Source of the DNA: Bacteroidota bacterium | GTDB lineage: Bacteria; Bacteroidota; Ignavibacteria; UBA10030; UBA8401 | NCBI GenBank assembly: GCA_041658205.1 | Contig: JBBAAO010000001.1 | Location: 1,488,001-1,552,000, forward strand | DNA length: 64,000 nucleotides | Direction: 5' to 3' | In this document: in pieces, positions 17,434 to 25,422 of the stretch | How the letters are laid out: each line of letters opens with the position of its first letter | How positions within the stretch are numbered: position 1 is the stretch's first letter | Translations under genes and position numbers: made by a program | The notes under the pieces: model-generated | Databases searched by the model: none | What the model was told of the DNA's origin: nothing | The model's input: the letters and a program-made list of their open reading frames with translations, nothing else

Positions 17434-18492
17434 ATGTCCAACATCAACAGACGCGCATTCCTGACATCGACATTATTGTCCGGTGCTGCCGTAACAACAT
17501 TTCCCGAAACACTAATGTCGCAGAATAAAAATACCGAGGTGCGGAAAACAGTTGTCATCTCTAGCGGAAATGGAATAGCAGCTACGGCAAAAGCAATGGA
17601 AATGATTAAGCAAGGAATCGACGCTCTCGATGCTGTTGTTGCAGGAGTCAATATTGTTGAAAATGATCCCAATGACATGTCGGTAGGTTATGGCGGACTT
17701 CCGAATGAAGAGGGAATCGTAGAACTTGATTCCTCAGTGATGCACGGACCGACACATCGCGCTGGGTCTGTGGCGGCACTCAGAAATATTAAAAATCCTT
17801 CTTCCGTTGCAAAGGTGGTTATGGAAAGAACAGATCATGTGTTGTTGGTTGGGGAAGGAGCGCTACGGTTTGCACGAATGCATGGCTTTAAGGAAGAGAA
17901 TCTTCTCACGGAAGAGTCTCGAAAAATGTGGGTAAAGTGGAAAGAAAATCTTTCCACGCAAGATGATTATTTACCGCCGCATTCCCTTGATGATAAAAAT
18001 ATTGGCTCCAAATTTCACGAAGTAATGCAAACATACGGCACCATCAACTGTCTTGGCAAAGATCTCAACGGCAATATTTCGGGAGTGACTACAACAAGCG
18101 GTCTCTCGTATAAAATTCCCGGTCGAGTCGGAGATTCGCCGATAATTGGAGCAGGACTGTTTGTTGATAATGAAATAGGAGGTGCCGGTTCAACCGGAAG
18201 AGGCGAGGCAAATCTAACCAGCTGCAGCTCGGTGATGATTGTTGAATACATGCGGCAAGGAAAATCGCCGGAAGAGGCATGTCTTATGGCGTGTAAACGA
18301 ATTACAGAACAAACAAAGATGAAACGATTACTGACAGATGACGGCAAACCAAATTTTAACGTTTCATTTTACGCTATCAATAAGCGGGGTGAATACGGAA
18401 GTGCTTCAATTTGGAATGGCGGAACGTTTGTCATTAATGATGGCACCGTCAATAAGAAAAATGAATCTGCATATCTGTACAAGCGTTTATAA
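17434..18492 (+). CDS. Tat-exported N4-(beta-N-acetylglucosaminyl)-L-asparaginase-like Ntn hydrolase
   Basis: 352 residues from ATG 17434 (GGAG eight bases upstream). The N-terminus NINRRAFLTSTLLSGAAVTTF has a twin-arginine motif and hydrophobic stretch, so export by Tat to the periplasm is predicted. The body is a glycosylasparaginase/isoaspartyl peptidase: DPNDMSVGYGGLPNEEG, then YGTIN, whose threonine should become the nucleophile after self-cleavage, then SGLSYKIPGRVGDSPIIGAG, GGAGSTGRGE and VEYMRQGKSPEEAC. The family cleaves the amide bond between N-acetylglucosamine and asparagine, or beta-aspartyl peptides. The residue before the nucleophile region is Y-G rather than the eukaryotic H-D, a change I also associate with bacterial members. 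Substrate specificity is uncertain. Confidence 0.85.
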   Translation: MSNINRRAFLTSTLLSGAAVTTFPETLMSQNKNTEVRKTVVISSGNGIAATAKAMEMIKQGIDALDAVVAGVNIVENDPNDMSVGYGGLPNEEGIVELDSSVMHGPTHRAGSVAALRNIKNPSSVAKVVMERTDHVLLVGEGALRFARMHGFKEENLLTEESRKMWVKWKENLSTQDDYLPPHSLDDKNIGSKFHEVMQTYGTINCLGKDLNGNISGVTTTSGLSYKIPGRVGDSPIIGAGLFVDNEIGGAGSTGRGEANLTSCSSVMIVEYMRQGKSPEEACLMACKRITEQTKMKRLLTDDGKPNFNVSFYAINKRGEYGSASIWNGGTFVINDGTVNKKNESAYLYKRL

Positions 18493-18495
18493 ATC

Positions 18496-18543
18496 TCAAC
18501 GGTAAGATTTTCAATGATCTTTAAGAGAGAATCTTACCGTTGA
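18496..18543 (+). terminator. Long-stem hairpin downstream of the glycosylasparaginase-like gene
   Basis: TCAACGGTAAGATT (18496-18509) pairs perfectly with AATCTTACCGTTGA (18530-18543) around a 20-base loop, and an A/T-rich ATATTTTT run follows shortly after. A terminator is the simplest reading; the loop is long for one. Confidence 0.6.
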
Positions 18544-18871
18544 TTGAGACATATTTTTCAGAATAAATTATTTTTTTATCCCACAACTACTTCTCTTGTC
18601 TATTTTTCAATTTGAGCAATAAAGATAAATTTATCTTGAATTGAAAAAATATAATTCAAAACCGGTGATGTCCATCATGCGGTCTCTTGCTATTCACTGT
18701 TTGATTCTATAAAATTGTACTAATAATCCTGTTCCATTTGCACGTTCCAACATCTTTGTTGAGTGTGTTCGATGAACAAGGGCATATCACATACCCGCAG
18801 TAACACCTCTTCCGGTATTCACACATTCCGACAGAACACACCTCGACATTCGTCGCAACAAAAGGAGTTCT
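18544..18871. other. Gene-free stretch with palindromes and a candidate promoter
   Basis: No coding region is visible. The stretch holds a perfect 16-base palindrome AAGATAAATTTATCTT (18622-18637), an overlapping dyad TTGAATT/AATTCAA (18636-18642 with 18653-18659), a candidate promoter TTG-N20-TAAAATTG (18687-18717) and a small dyad TGTTC-N3-GAACA near 18770. It looks like the regulatory region for the small secreted proteins that follow. The 170-base leader is unusually long. Confidence 0.4.
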
Positions 18872-18907
18872 ATGAAAGCTAAAACCATGTTTGTGTGGTT
18901 TCACTAA
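18872..18907 (+). CDS. Possible 11-codon leader peptide
   Basis: ATG 18872 is preceded by AAAAGGAG at ideal distance and opens an 11-codon frame, MKAKTMFVWFH, that stops 26 bases before the start of the next gene. The strong ribosome-binding site is the main reason to take it seriously. It could be a translated leader, or the remnant of a signal peptide after a frameshift or deletion. No attenuator hairpin was found between it and the next gene. Confidence 0.3.
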   Translation: MKAKTMFVWFH

Positions 18908-18933
18908 TTCCTTTCATTTATTAAGGGGGTCAC

Positions 18934-19395
18934 ATGAAAAAATTCATTTGTTTCATCTTCCTCTTTGGTACGATCCTGTCCGCACAGGACATGATGCGGA
19001 TCAAAATGAAAGATGGATCGCTTCAGATATTTCCAATTGAAACAATATCAAAAATTACTTTTGACATTCCAACATCAGTGGATGACCGTACGCAAAAGTT
19101 GATTACCAATGTTCTTCAAACATTCGCACTGCTTCCAAACTATCCAAATCCGTTCAATCCAACAACCACAATCACATATACCATCCCTCAGTCAAATGTT
19201 GTTGCTGTTCGTATCTATGATGTTACCGGGAGACTGATAACAACTTTATACGATGCCTATCAGGAATCAGGAGAACATCGGATAATATGGAACGGTAGAA
19301 ATAGTGCGGGACAACTTGTCTCCAGCGGAATGTATATCAGCGAAATACGTTTTGAAGGATCCGTCATCACGCGCAAAATGATGATGCTTAAATAA
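18934..19395 (+). CDS. Minimal T9SS cargo: signal peptide, short module, sorting domain
   Basis: 153 residues, start ATG 18934 after AAGGGGG. The signal peptide (about 1-17, ending ILSAQ) is followed by the module MRIKMKDGSLQIFPIETIS plus KITFD, a short linker, and then a complete T9SS type A sorting domain (about 68-153: NYPNPFNPTTTITYTIPQ, RIYDVTGRLITTLYD, SSGMYISEIRF, RKMMMLK). Almost nothing is left between signal peptide and sorting domain, so the functional part is only about 40 residues. The same N-terminal module opens the next gene, 29 bases downstream, suggesting they work as a pair. Function unknown. Confidence 0.75.
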   Translation: MKKFICFIFLFGTILSAQDMMRIKMKDGSLQIFPIETISKITFDIPTSVDDRTQKLITNVLQTFALLPNYPNPFNPTTTITYTIPQSNVVAVRIYDVTGRLITTLYDAYQESGEHRIIWNGRNSAGQLVSSGMYISEIRFEGSVITRKMMMLK

Positions 19396-19424
19396 ACGAA
19401 TGTCTGAACAATAGGAGAAACGTC

Positions 19425-20657
19425 ATGAAAAATATTATTACTATATTCTGTGCCATCTTTCTCATACAAGTATCCCTTGCCCAAAAAATGATTATCCATT
19501 CAAAGTCAGCCGGAAATGTCGAAATGGAATTGGGAAAGATTGATAGCATCACATTTACAACTTCATTTAATCCCGGCGGCCTTATGGCAAATCCTGGATA
19601 TCTCAATATCGAAATCGGGAAATCAATGTTCTCACACATCAGCGGTGGTGTGACTCCTTATAAAATTGAGAATTTTCCAAATTCGATGGTTGCTACGGCT
19701 ACGTTGACCGGAGATAATGTCACTGTGAATGCTGTAGCAATTGGTTATACCAGTGTTGGCATCAGTGATAATTCCATTCCACCAAAATATATAGAAATAT
19801 TTATTTCGGTCATGGGAGGGCCAGGTGGACTCTTTGCAAATCCTTCCTATGTAGAAGTTCAACCAGGAGTGTTTAAAACATCGGAAATTGGAGGGGGAAC
19901 TGCTCCGTATTCTATTCATCTGCCACCAGATCCAACGATTGCAACTGCCACGGTAAGCGGAACAACAGTAACAATCAACGGTGTGAGCGGCGGCCGAACA
20001 TTTTTTGTGGTAAAAGATAATTCCAATCCATTTAAAACTACCACAATTGAAGTTCGGGTTTGGATTCCATTTACAACTCCTGGAATAATGTCCTTCGACA
20101 ATACCGTAAAGAATTTTTCTGCAAATGGTATCTTCCTTAATACCGATTCACTTCCAACCAACAGTCAGGGTGTCGGTGGATTTTACATGATAAATCCAAT
20201 AAGTTCTTCACACCAAGCAGACCTTATAGTTATAGGGTATTTCAAAAATTCTGATACGAGCTGGGATGTAGCAATGATTGAAATTCAGGATACTCTCAGC
20301 GTTAAAACTGGAACCTATAATTTTGGTGATGATCCCGGTTTCATGAAAAGAGCAATGTGCCGATATGGTGTAGCATGGAATCCTAATCTTCAAAGTGATG
20401 ATGATCCATTCACTGTCGGTTATAGATTGACAAGTGGATCAGTTAATTTATCTGCCTTTACTACAGACAATGCACAAGGAACATTCAGTGGAAGCGGCCT
20501 CTTTGTCAATAACGCCATCCCGGATCCCACGAAACCAATCACAGTCACAAATGGTTCTTTTAATGCTCCTGTTGTTAAAGGAGAACCGAAAAGCGCAAGT
20601 GATAGGAAAGCAATAAATAAGTTGTTACAAATAGTTACTCAAAAATATTCAAGATAG
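19425..20657 (+). CDS. Secreted protein with two Ig-like repeats and shared N-terminal module
   Basis: 410 residues, start ATG 19425 after AGGAGAAA. The signal peptide (about 1-19, ending VSLAQ) leads into MIIHSKSAGNVEMELGKIDS plus ITFTT, which matches the module of the preceding protein. Two repeats follow (about 45-128 and 130-211): GGLMANPGYLNIEIGKS and GGLFANPSYVEVQPGVF, each continuing with SGGVTPYKI or GGGTAPYSI and a VTVNAV or VTINGV strand; these look like bacterial Ig-like (Big) folds. The last 190 residues are unassigned. No T9SS sorting domain is present, so it may stay periplasmic or be anchored otherwise. Probably co-transcribed with the upstream small cargo. Confidence 0.75.
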   Translation: MKNIITIFCAIFLIQVSLAQKMIIHSKSAGNVEMELGKIDSITFTTSFNPGGLMANPGYLNIEIGKSMFSHISGGVTPYKIENFPNSMVATATLTGDNVTVNAVAIGYTSVGISDNSIPPKYIEIFISVMGGPGGLFANPSYVEVQPGVFKTSEIGGGTAPYSIHLPPDPTIATATVSGTTVTINGVSGGRTFFVVKDNSNPFKTTTIEVRVWIPFTTPGIMSFDNTVKNFSANGIFLNTDSLPTNSQGVGGFYMINPISSSHQADLIVIGYFKNSDTSWDVAMIEIQDTLSVKTGTYNFGDDPGFMKRAMCRYGVAWNPNLQSDDDPFTVGYRLTSGSVNLSAFTTDNAQGTFSGSGLFVNNAIPDPTKPITVTNGSFNAPVVKGEPKSASDRKAINKLLQIVTQKYSR

Positions 20658-20692
20658 TAATATTCATTATTTTTCTTGTACACAATTAGTAT

Positions 20693-21019
20693 TTGGAAAA
20701 GAAGCCTGCATATTATCTTGATGATGTGCGGGCTTTTCTTTTATACTACTTTGAGATTGACTTCAGTCAATCTCCCAAGTATCTTTACTATGGTGATTCA
20801 AACAAAAAGTTTACAGAGAAGGAAAGAAATTACATGGAAGATGGCAAAAAAGAAGTACAACCTGTTATTGATGAATATAAAGGAAAACCGATACTGCGTA
20901 TTCCTCTCGTTGAAGATCCTAACCCGGAAACATCGTGGCATTGGTTGACATTTGGTAAGAGTAAAGCAAAAGCAATAGTAAAATTTATTGATGCAATCAA
21001 AACATTTGCTGAAAGTTGA
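20693..21019 (+). CDS. Unknown small protein, start unclear, possible gene remnant
   Basis: The frame encodes up to 108 residues from TTG 20693, but that start and GTG 20726 both lie at or inside the terminator hairpin of the upstream gene. ATG 20834 would give only 61 residues (MEDGKKEVQPVIDEYKGKP...). Composition looks protein-like: YFEIDFSQSPKYLYYGDSNK, KGKPILRIPLVEDPNPETSW and a helical, charged C-terminus. The overlapping frame from 20676 looks much less natural. It may be a real short gene, or the 3' remnant of a longer gene cut by the insertion of the terminator region. No family recognised and no convincing ribosome-binding site. Confidence 0.45.
   Translation: MEKKPAYYLDDVRAFLLYYFEIDFSQSPKYLYYGDSNKKFTEKERNYMEDGKKEVQPVIDEYKGKPILRIPLVEDPNPETSWHWLTFGKSKAKAIVKFIDAIKTFAES
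20702..20742 (+). terminator. Rho-independent terminator after the Ig-repeat protein
   Basis: AAGCCTGCA (20702-20710) pairs with TGCGGGCTT (20727-20735), with one G-U pair, and is followed by TTCTTTT. A-rich bases before and T-rich bases after complete the signal. Confidence 0.75.
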
Positions 21020-21060
21020 TCTATTTTATTTTAACTCAGTATATCTGCAATGTTCACTAC

Positions 21061-21091
21061 TTGCCACAATTTCAACTTTTTTGTATATTGA
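21061..21091 (+). promoter_or_regulatory. Candidate promoter of tRNA-Leu
   Basis: TTG (21061-21063), exactly 20 bases, then TATATTGA (21084-21091). A start site near 21097 would leave about 30 bases of 5' leader before the mature tRNA. Confidence 0.5.
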
Positions 21092-21127
21092 TTGAGTCTT
21101 AAGTATCGTCAAAAGACAAATCTACTT

Positions 21128-21212
21128 GCCGGGATGGCGGAATTGGTAGACGCGCTGGACTCAAAATCCAGTTCCCTTTAAAGGAGTGTCGGTTCGAGTC
21201 CGACTTTCGGCA
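21128..21212 (+). tRNA. tRNA-Leu (anticodon CAA)
   Basis: An 85-base class II tRNA. The acceptor GCCGGGA pairs with TTTCGGC; the D-loop has GGTAGA; the anticodon stem CTGGA/TCCAG encloses the loop CTCAAAA with anticodon CAA; a variable arm CCCTTTAAAGGAG precedes the T arm GGTTCGAGTCC. The discriminator base is A, as expected for leucine. The 3' CCA is not encoded and must be added by tRNA nucleotidyltransferase. Confidence 0.95.
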
Positions 21213-21221
21213 CACTCTCAT

Positions 21222-21256
21222 AAAGTCATTCGCACTCCGGATGACTTTTTTATTTT
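21222..21256 (+). terminator. Rho-independent terminator after tRNA-Leu
   Basis: AAAGTCAT (21222-21229) pairs with ATGACTTT (21241-21248), followed by TTTTATTTT. Confidence 0.8.
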
Positions 21257-21305
21257 AATTGACGGAGGTTTAGCGTAACTTTTTACTATTGAATCATTTT
21301 AGACA

Positions 21306-24300
21306 ATGAAATTCTCAATAGTATATTGGTTATGTGTTCTTCCAATTCTGTTTGTTTCTGCGCAGACCTCGTCGACATTTCATGTTGAATCGTTTCCTAT
21401 CAATCCTACCAGCGATACCGTTTCATTACAATTATCCAAAAACTTTATCTCACCATCTTCGATAAAAGTCCTTTGCGATTCCATTTCGCTGCATTCATTT
21501 TTGTTTAGCAAATCACTCAATGCAATTGTTGTACGGTTAGACTCCTTTCAAATTAAACCTTCCATATTAATTGTATCATACACTTATTTGCCGTTGGAGT
21601 TAAAATCAACATATAGTCTTCGCACGCTTGTCTTTAAAAATGATTCTCTTGATAAAAAAAAACAACGGGCATTCATAACACAATCCGAGGGTGTTTTTAC
21701 AAATATGTTCGGTCCGGAACTTTCGAAGAGCGGTTCCATTAGTCGAGGATTTCTTGTCGGTTCTAATCGCGATCTTACGTTAAGTTCAGGATTCCGTCTG
21801 CAAATGGCCGGCAAACTTTCCAGTGATATTGATATTCTTGCTGCATTAACCGATGAAAATACTCCTATTCAACCACAGGGCAATACTCAAACACTTCAAG
21901 AAATTGACAATGTTTTTGTCGAAATAAAAAGTCCGGTCTATGCAGCAACACTTGGTGATTTTCAATTCAATTCCAAAGTTGGCGAATTCGTAAACGTCAA
22001 TAGAAAATTACAAGGAGCAAAATTGCTTGCGGAATATCAAACAACTTCTCCACAGGTACAATTACAAATGACTGGCGCAACGAGTAGAGGAAAATTTAAC
22101 ACGAACGCAATTCAAGGAATAGAAGGTGTGCAGGGTCCATATCGACTTACCGGAAAAAATAATGAACGCGCAATTATCATTATTGCTGGAACAGAACAAG
22201 TATATGTTGATGGAGAGTTGATGGTTCGTGGTGACAATAATGACTACTCTATTGAGTATGGATCAGCTGAAGTTACTTTTTCCACGCGAAGGCTCATCAC
22301 AGGTGCCTCACGAATAGTCATTGATTTTGAATATTCGGATAGACAGTTCACCCGAAATTTTGTGGGGGTTGACGCTTCAACAAAACTAACAGACGGTTTT
22401 TCGTTCCGAGCTAATTATTTTCGTGAATCAGATGATCCGGATGCCCCGATTGATATTTCATTAAGCGATGCAGATAAAGCACTATTAAGAGAATCAGGAA
22501 ATAAGTCTGCCACAAAATCCGGCGTTCTTGTTACTGGGGTGGATTCTCTCGGCAGAGGAAAAGGAAATTATTCTGCCATTGATACTGTCTTCAATGGATC
22601 TAGTATTCGCATCTATCGTTTTGAACAAAATACTACAAGCTCACTTTATAATGTCGCCTTTTCTTTTGTTGGACAAGGAAATGGGGATTATATCCGCGAA
22701 AGTGTGGGAAGATACACCTTCGTAGGAATTAACGCAGGTCGTTATGCTCCTATCATTCTTCTGCCAACTCCACAATTACACCAGCAATATTCATTTCAAT
22801 CTTCTATTGTTCCTGCGGCAGATCTTACAATCGATGGTGAATTTGCAGCAAGTCAATTTGATCAAAATAGATTTTCTTCCTTTGATGACAATATTAATAG
22901 CGGTGGTGCAGTAAAGTTTTCGGCTCGTTACAATCCCAAAAATATCATGATTGGAGGGCAAGAGATTGGTGATATGGACGTATCGTTTTATGAACGCTAT
23001 AAAGAAAAACGTTTTTTTGCGCTGGATAGAACAGATGGAGTTGAATTTGGGAGAAAGTGGAGCACGGACAGCCTTTCTATTGCCGGAGGAGCAGATGAGG
23101 AGATCAGGGAAGGTGCACTCAAGTACAAACCGATGGAATCGCTAACTCTTTCCACCAGTATTGGAACGCTTGAACGCAAAAAACAATTTTCATCACTTCG
23201 CTATGATGGTTTGATTGAAATGAAGAGTAGAATATATCCTTCATTTTCCTATTACGTCGAAAATATTTCAGGAAAAGAAAATGTTCTAAAATTGTCGAAT
23301 GAATGGATTAGACAAAAAGGAACATCGGAATATTCCATCAATAATATCAATCCTTCGCTGCGTTATGAAAACGAACAGAGGATGGTCAATAATGAACTTA
23401 CTGATTCGTTGGAATCATCCAGTTATGCTTTTCAATTATATGCTCCTAAAATAGCAGTGGATAAATTATGGGGGATAGATATTTCTTCTGAATTTGAATG
23501 GAGAAATGACAATGCTCCACTTCAAGGTGAACTAGTTTCACAATCGAATTCGTTGACGCAAAATTATTCTTTCGCTGTCAGGGAAGCAGGATATTTCTCT
23601 GCCTCAACTATTGTTACCCTTCGAGAAAAGAAATATGAAAAAGTGTTTCAAACAAATAATAACAAACAGCAGGCAACATTAATCAAAGCACAAACCAGGT
23701 ATAGGCCGTTTTCACAAGGTCTCGACATCGATTTGTTTTATGACGTAGCCACTCAGCGGACTGCAAAACTTGAACGGGTGTTTTATAAAGTACGAAAAGG
23801 GGAAGGGCAGTATGTTTGGTCAGACAAAAATAGTAATGGTATTGCTGATCTCAACGATGAAAGGGAATTTACTCCAAATCGGTATGATGGAGAGTATGTA
23901 GCACTCACCTTAAATAGTGATAATCTTATTCCTATTATTAATCTCAAGACTTCATCACGAGTGAGGATAAATCCCGGCAGATGGATCACAGATCCAAATT
24001 CCACTCTGGAAAAATTAGGTTCTGTAATCTCCGCAGAAACATTTTTGCGCTTGGAAGAACGGAGCACGGAACTCAATACCAAACGGATCTATTTGTTAGA
24101 TATGAATTATTTTTTACGCCCAGCCACGACACAATTGGGTTTCCAATTCATTCAACAGGATCTTTTTCTTTTCGAATATAATCCTGATTACTCTTTCCGG
24201 TTCCGATTCAATCAAAGAAACGGATTAAGTCAATTCGCTTCGGGCGTGGAAAAGAATTATTCCCGAGAACGATCGGCCCGGTCTCGATTTCAGATTTCAG

Positions 24301-24788
24301 ATGAGCTTTCAAATCAAACAGATGTTATTGTAAAAGATGATAATGCTATATCCTCATCACTTATCAATCTACCTCGGCAAATCGCTATTTTTTCTTTGAC
24401 TACCGATCTTGCATATCGTCCTGAATCGAATATTGAGATCGGCATCAAGATTGAAACAAGTCAAGCAGAAGATCGCGTTGCTGTTAATCCTGTCATAGCA
24501 GATTTTAACGGCCAAACGGTGAGAGTAGTATATGGTTTTTTAGGGAATGGACAAATTCGATTTGATGTATCAAGAGAAGAAGTCCTTATAGGAAATAAAC
24601 TCAGCACATATAATCCTCCATATGAATTAACATCCGGCAGAGATTTGGGGAAAAATTATCTGTGGAACATTTCGTCAGAATATCGCTTAGGAGGGAATGT
24701 CCAATTTTCATTATTATATTCTGGGAGAACAACAACCCGATCCACTGTAGTGCATACCGGAAGGATGGAAGTAAAAGCGTTTTTTTAA
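21306..24788 (+). CDS. Large predicted outer-membrane protein of unknown role
   Basis: 1160 residues with a signal peptide (about 1-19, ending LFVSAQ). The N-terminal third has soluble beta-rich character. A conserved-looking core follows: FGPELSKSGSISRGFLVGSN, GPYRLTGKNNERAIIIIAG, TEQVYVDGELMVRGDNNDYS and TRRLITGASRIVIDFEYSD. The remaining 800 residues alternate polar and aromatic strands typical of a large beta-barrel, with a calcium-loop-like DKNSNGIADLNDEREF near 840 and an end GRMEVKAFF with the terminal aromatic expected by the BAM machinery. I recall similar hypothetical proteins in Chlorobi and Ignavibacteria but no named family. It is not SprA (far too short). The gene stands alone between the tRNA terminator and the rimP operon. 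Confidence 0.8.
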   Translation: MKFSIVYWLCVLPILFVSAQTSSTFHVESFPINPTSDTVSLQLSKNFISPSSIKVLCDSISLHSFLFSKSLNAIVVRLDSFQIKPSILIVSYTYLPLELKSTYSLRTLVFKNDSLDKKKQRAFITQSEGVFTNMFGPELSKSGSISRGFLVGSNRDLTLSSGFRLQMAGKLSSDIDILAALTDENTPIQPQGNTQTLQEIDNVFVEIKSPVYAATLGDFQFNSKVGEFVNVNRKLQGAKLLAEYQTTSPQVQLQMTGATSRGKFNTNAIQGIEGVQGPYRLTGKNNERAIIIIAGTEQVYVDGELMVRGDNNDYSIEYGSAEVTFSTRRLITGASRIVIDFEYSDRQFTRNFVGVDASTKLTDGFSFRANYFRESDDPDAPIDISLSDADKALLRESGNKSATKSGVLVTGVDSLGRGKGNYSAIDTVFNGSSIRIYRFEQNTTSSLYNVAFSFVGQGNGDYIRESVGRYTFVGINAGRYAPIILLPTPQLHQQYSFQSSIVPAADLTIDGEFAASQFDQNRFSSFDDNINSGGAVKFSARYNPKNIMIGGQEIGDMDVSFYERYKEKRFFALDRTDGVEFGRKWSTDSLSIAGGADEEIREGALKYKPMESLTLSTSIGTLERKKQFSSLRYDGLIEMKSRIYPSFSYYVENISGKENVLKLSNEWIRQKGTSEYSINNINPSLRYENEQRMVNNELTDSLESSSYAFQLYAPKIAVDKLWGIDISSEFEWRNDNAPLQGELVSQSNSLTQNYSFAVREAGYFSASTIVTLREKKYEKVFQTNNNKQQATLIKAQTRYRPFSQGLDIDLFYDVATQRTAKLERVFYKVRKGEGQYVWSDKNSNGIADLNDEREFTPNRYDGEYVALTLNSDNLIPIINLKTSSRVRINPGRWITDPNSTLEKLGSVISAETFLRLEERSTELNTKRIYLLDMNYFLRPATTQLGFQFIQQDLFLFEYNPDYSFRFRFNQRNGLSQFASGVEKNYSRERSARSRFQISDELSNQTDVIVKDDNAISSSLINLPRQIAIFSLTTDLAYRPESNIEIGIKIETSQAEDRVAVNPVIADFNGQTVRVVYGFLGNGQIRFDVSREEVLIGNKLSTYNPPYELTSGRDLGKNYLWNISSEYRLGGNVQFSLLYSGRTTTRSTVVHTGRMEVKAFF

Positions 24789-24859
24789 ATGAATCTGATA
24801 TTTGGACTTAGCAGGATCTTTTTTACAGTGAAAGTTTGTTTCCCGATCCAATAAATATC

Positions 24860-24890
24860 TTGCAGTTAATATCAAAGAAGTGTATATTTG
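24860..24890 (+). promoter_or_regulatory. Predicted promoter of the rimP-nusA-infB operon
   Basis: TTG (24860-24862), exactly 20 bases, then TATATTTG (24883-24890), a perfect TAnnTTTG match identical to that of tpl. The predicted start site (about 24896) falls at the foot of the hairpin described next. Confidence 0.5.
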
Positions 24891-24896
24891 TGCAGT

Positions 24897-24928
24897 AAAA
24901 GTCCCGCCTAATTGCGGGACTTTTTTTT
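24897..24928 (+). terminator. Strong terminator hairpin directly before rimP
   Basis: AAAAGTCCCGC pairs perfectly with GCGGGACTTTT around a 6-base loop, and eight T residues run from 24921. It should end transcription from the outer-membrane protein gene upstream. It stops only 13 bases before rimP ATG 24942 and lies downstream of the predicted rimP promoter, so it might also act on the operon's own transcript. Confidence 0.85.
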
Positions 24929-24941
24929 GATACGCACTTTT

Positions 24942-25394
24942 ATGTCCTCAATTCCCGATAAAATACAGGAATTCCTTCAGCCAATCACTGAACAATTCGA
25001 CGCGTTTACTGTAGATGTTGTTCTTCGCGGAGAGCGAACGAGTAAGGTCATTGAAGTGTACGTTGACACCGATCGGGGAATTTCTCTTGATGAATGCTCT
25101 CAGATCAGCCGGGCACTGTCTGAGAAACTGGATGAAGCGGACATTATTCCCGGACGATATCGGCTCGATGTTTCATCGCCGGATCTTGACAGACCGCTGA
25201 AGTTTCAACGACAATACAAAAAGAATATCGGGCGTACCTGTAAAGTGAAGTATGACGTCGATGGGAAAAAAATCGTCCAAGAAGGACGATTGGAGAGTGT
25301 ATCAGAAAATAATATTAGTATCAGTAAAAGCGGGAAACGTTTTGAGATACCGTTTGGTGCAATCAGTGAAACGTATATAATACCTCAAATCTAG
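24942..25394 (+). CDS. rimP: Ribosome maturation factor RimP
   Basis: 150 residues from ATG 24942. An upstream TTG in the same frame (24912) would start inside the terminator hairpin and is rejected. The protein assists 30S subunit assembly. The N-terminal alpha/beta domain shows VIEVYVDTDRGISLDECSQI and SRALSEKLDEADIIPGRYRL, followed by VSSPDLDRPLKF, the family signature; the C-terminal SH3-like barrel begins near GRTCKVKYDV. Length is typical. It opens the operon, 28 bases ahead of nusA, in the order conserved across bacteria. No Shine-Dalgarno sequence is evident in the 13 bases after the hairpin. Confidence 0.93.
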   Translation: MSSIPDKIQEFLQPITEQFDAFTVDVVLRGERTSKVIEVYVDTDRGISLDECSQISRALSEKLDEADIIPGRYRLDVSSPDLDRPLKFQRQYKKNIGRTCKVKYDVDGKKIVQEGRLESVSENNISISKSGKRFEIPFGAISETYIIPQI

Positions 25395-25422
25395 TATGTA
25401 ATACATCTTTGGGAGAAGTAGA

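Noticed and set aside
18544..18871. Origin of replication or attachment site in the palindromic gap
   Set aside because: No DnaA-box cluster, tRNA flank or direct repeats were seen; only short palindromes.
20676..20948. 90-residue frame overlapping the unknown small protein
   Set aside because: Composition is unnatural and it is shifted against the more protein-like frame at 20693-21019.
24897..24928. Riboswitch before rimP
   Set aside because: Only a single hairpin is present with no room for an aptamer.
24912..24941. Ten-codon N-terminal extension of rimP
   Set aside because: It would begin at a TTG inside the terminator hairpin and is not part of the RimP domain; ATG 24942 is preferred.
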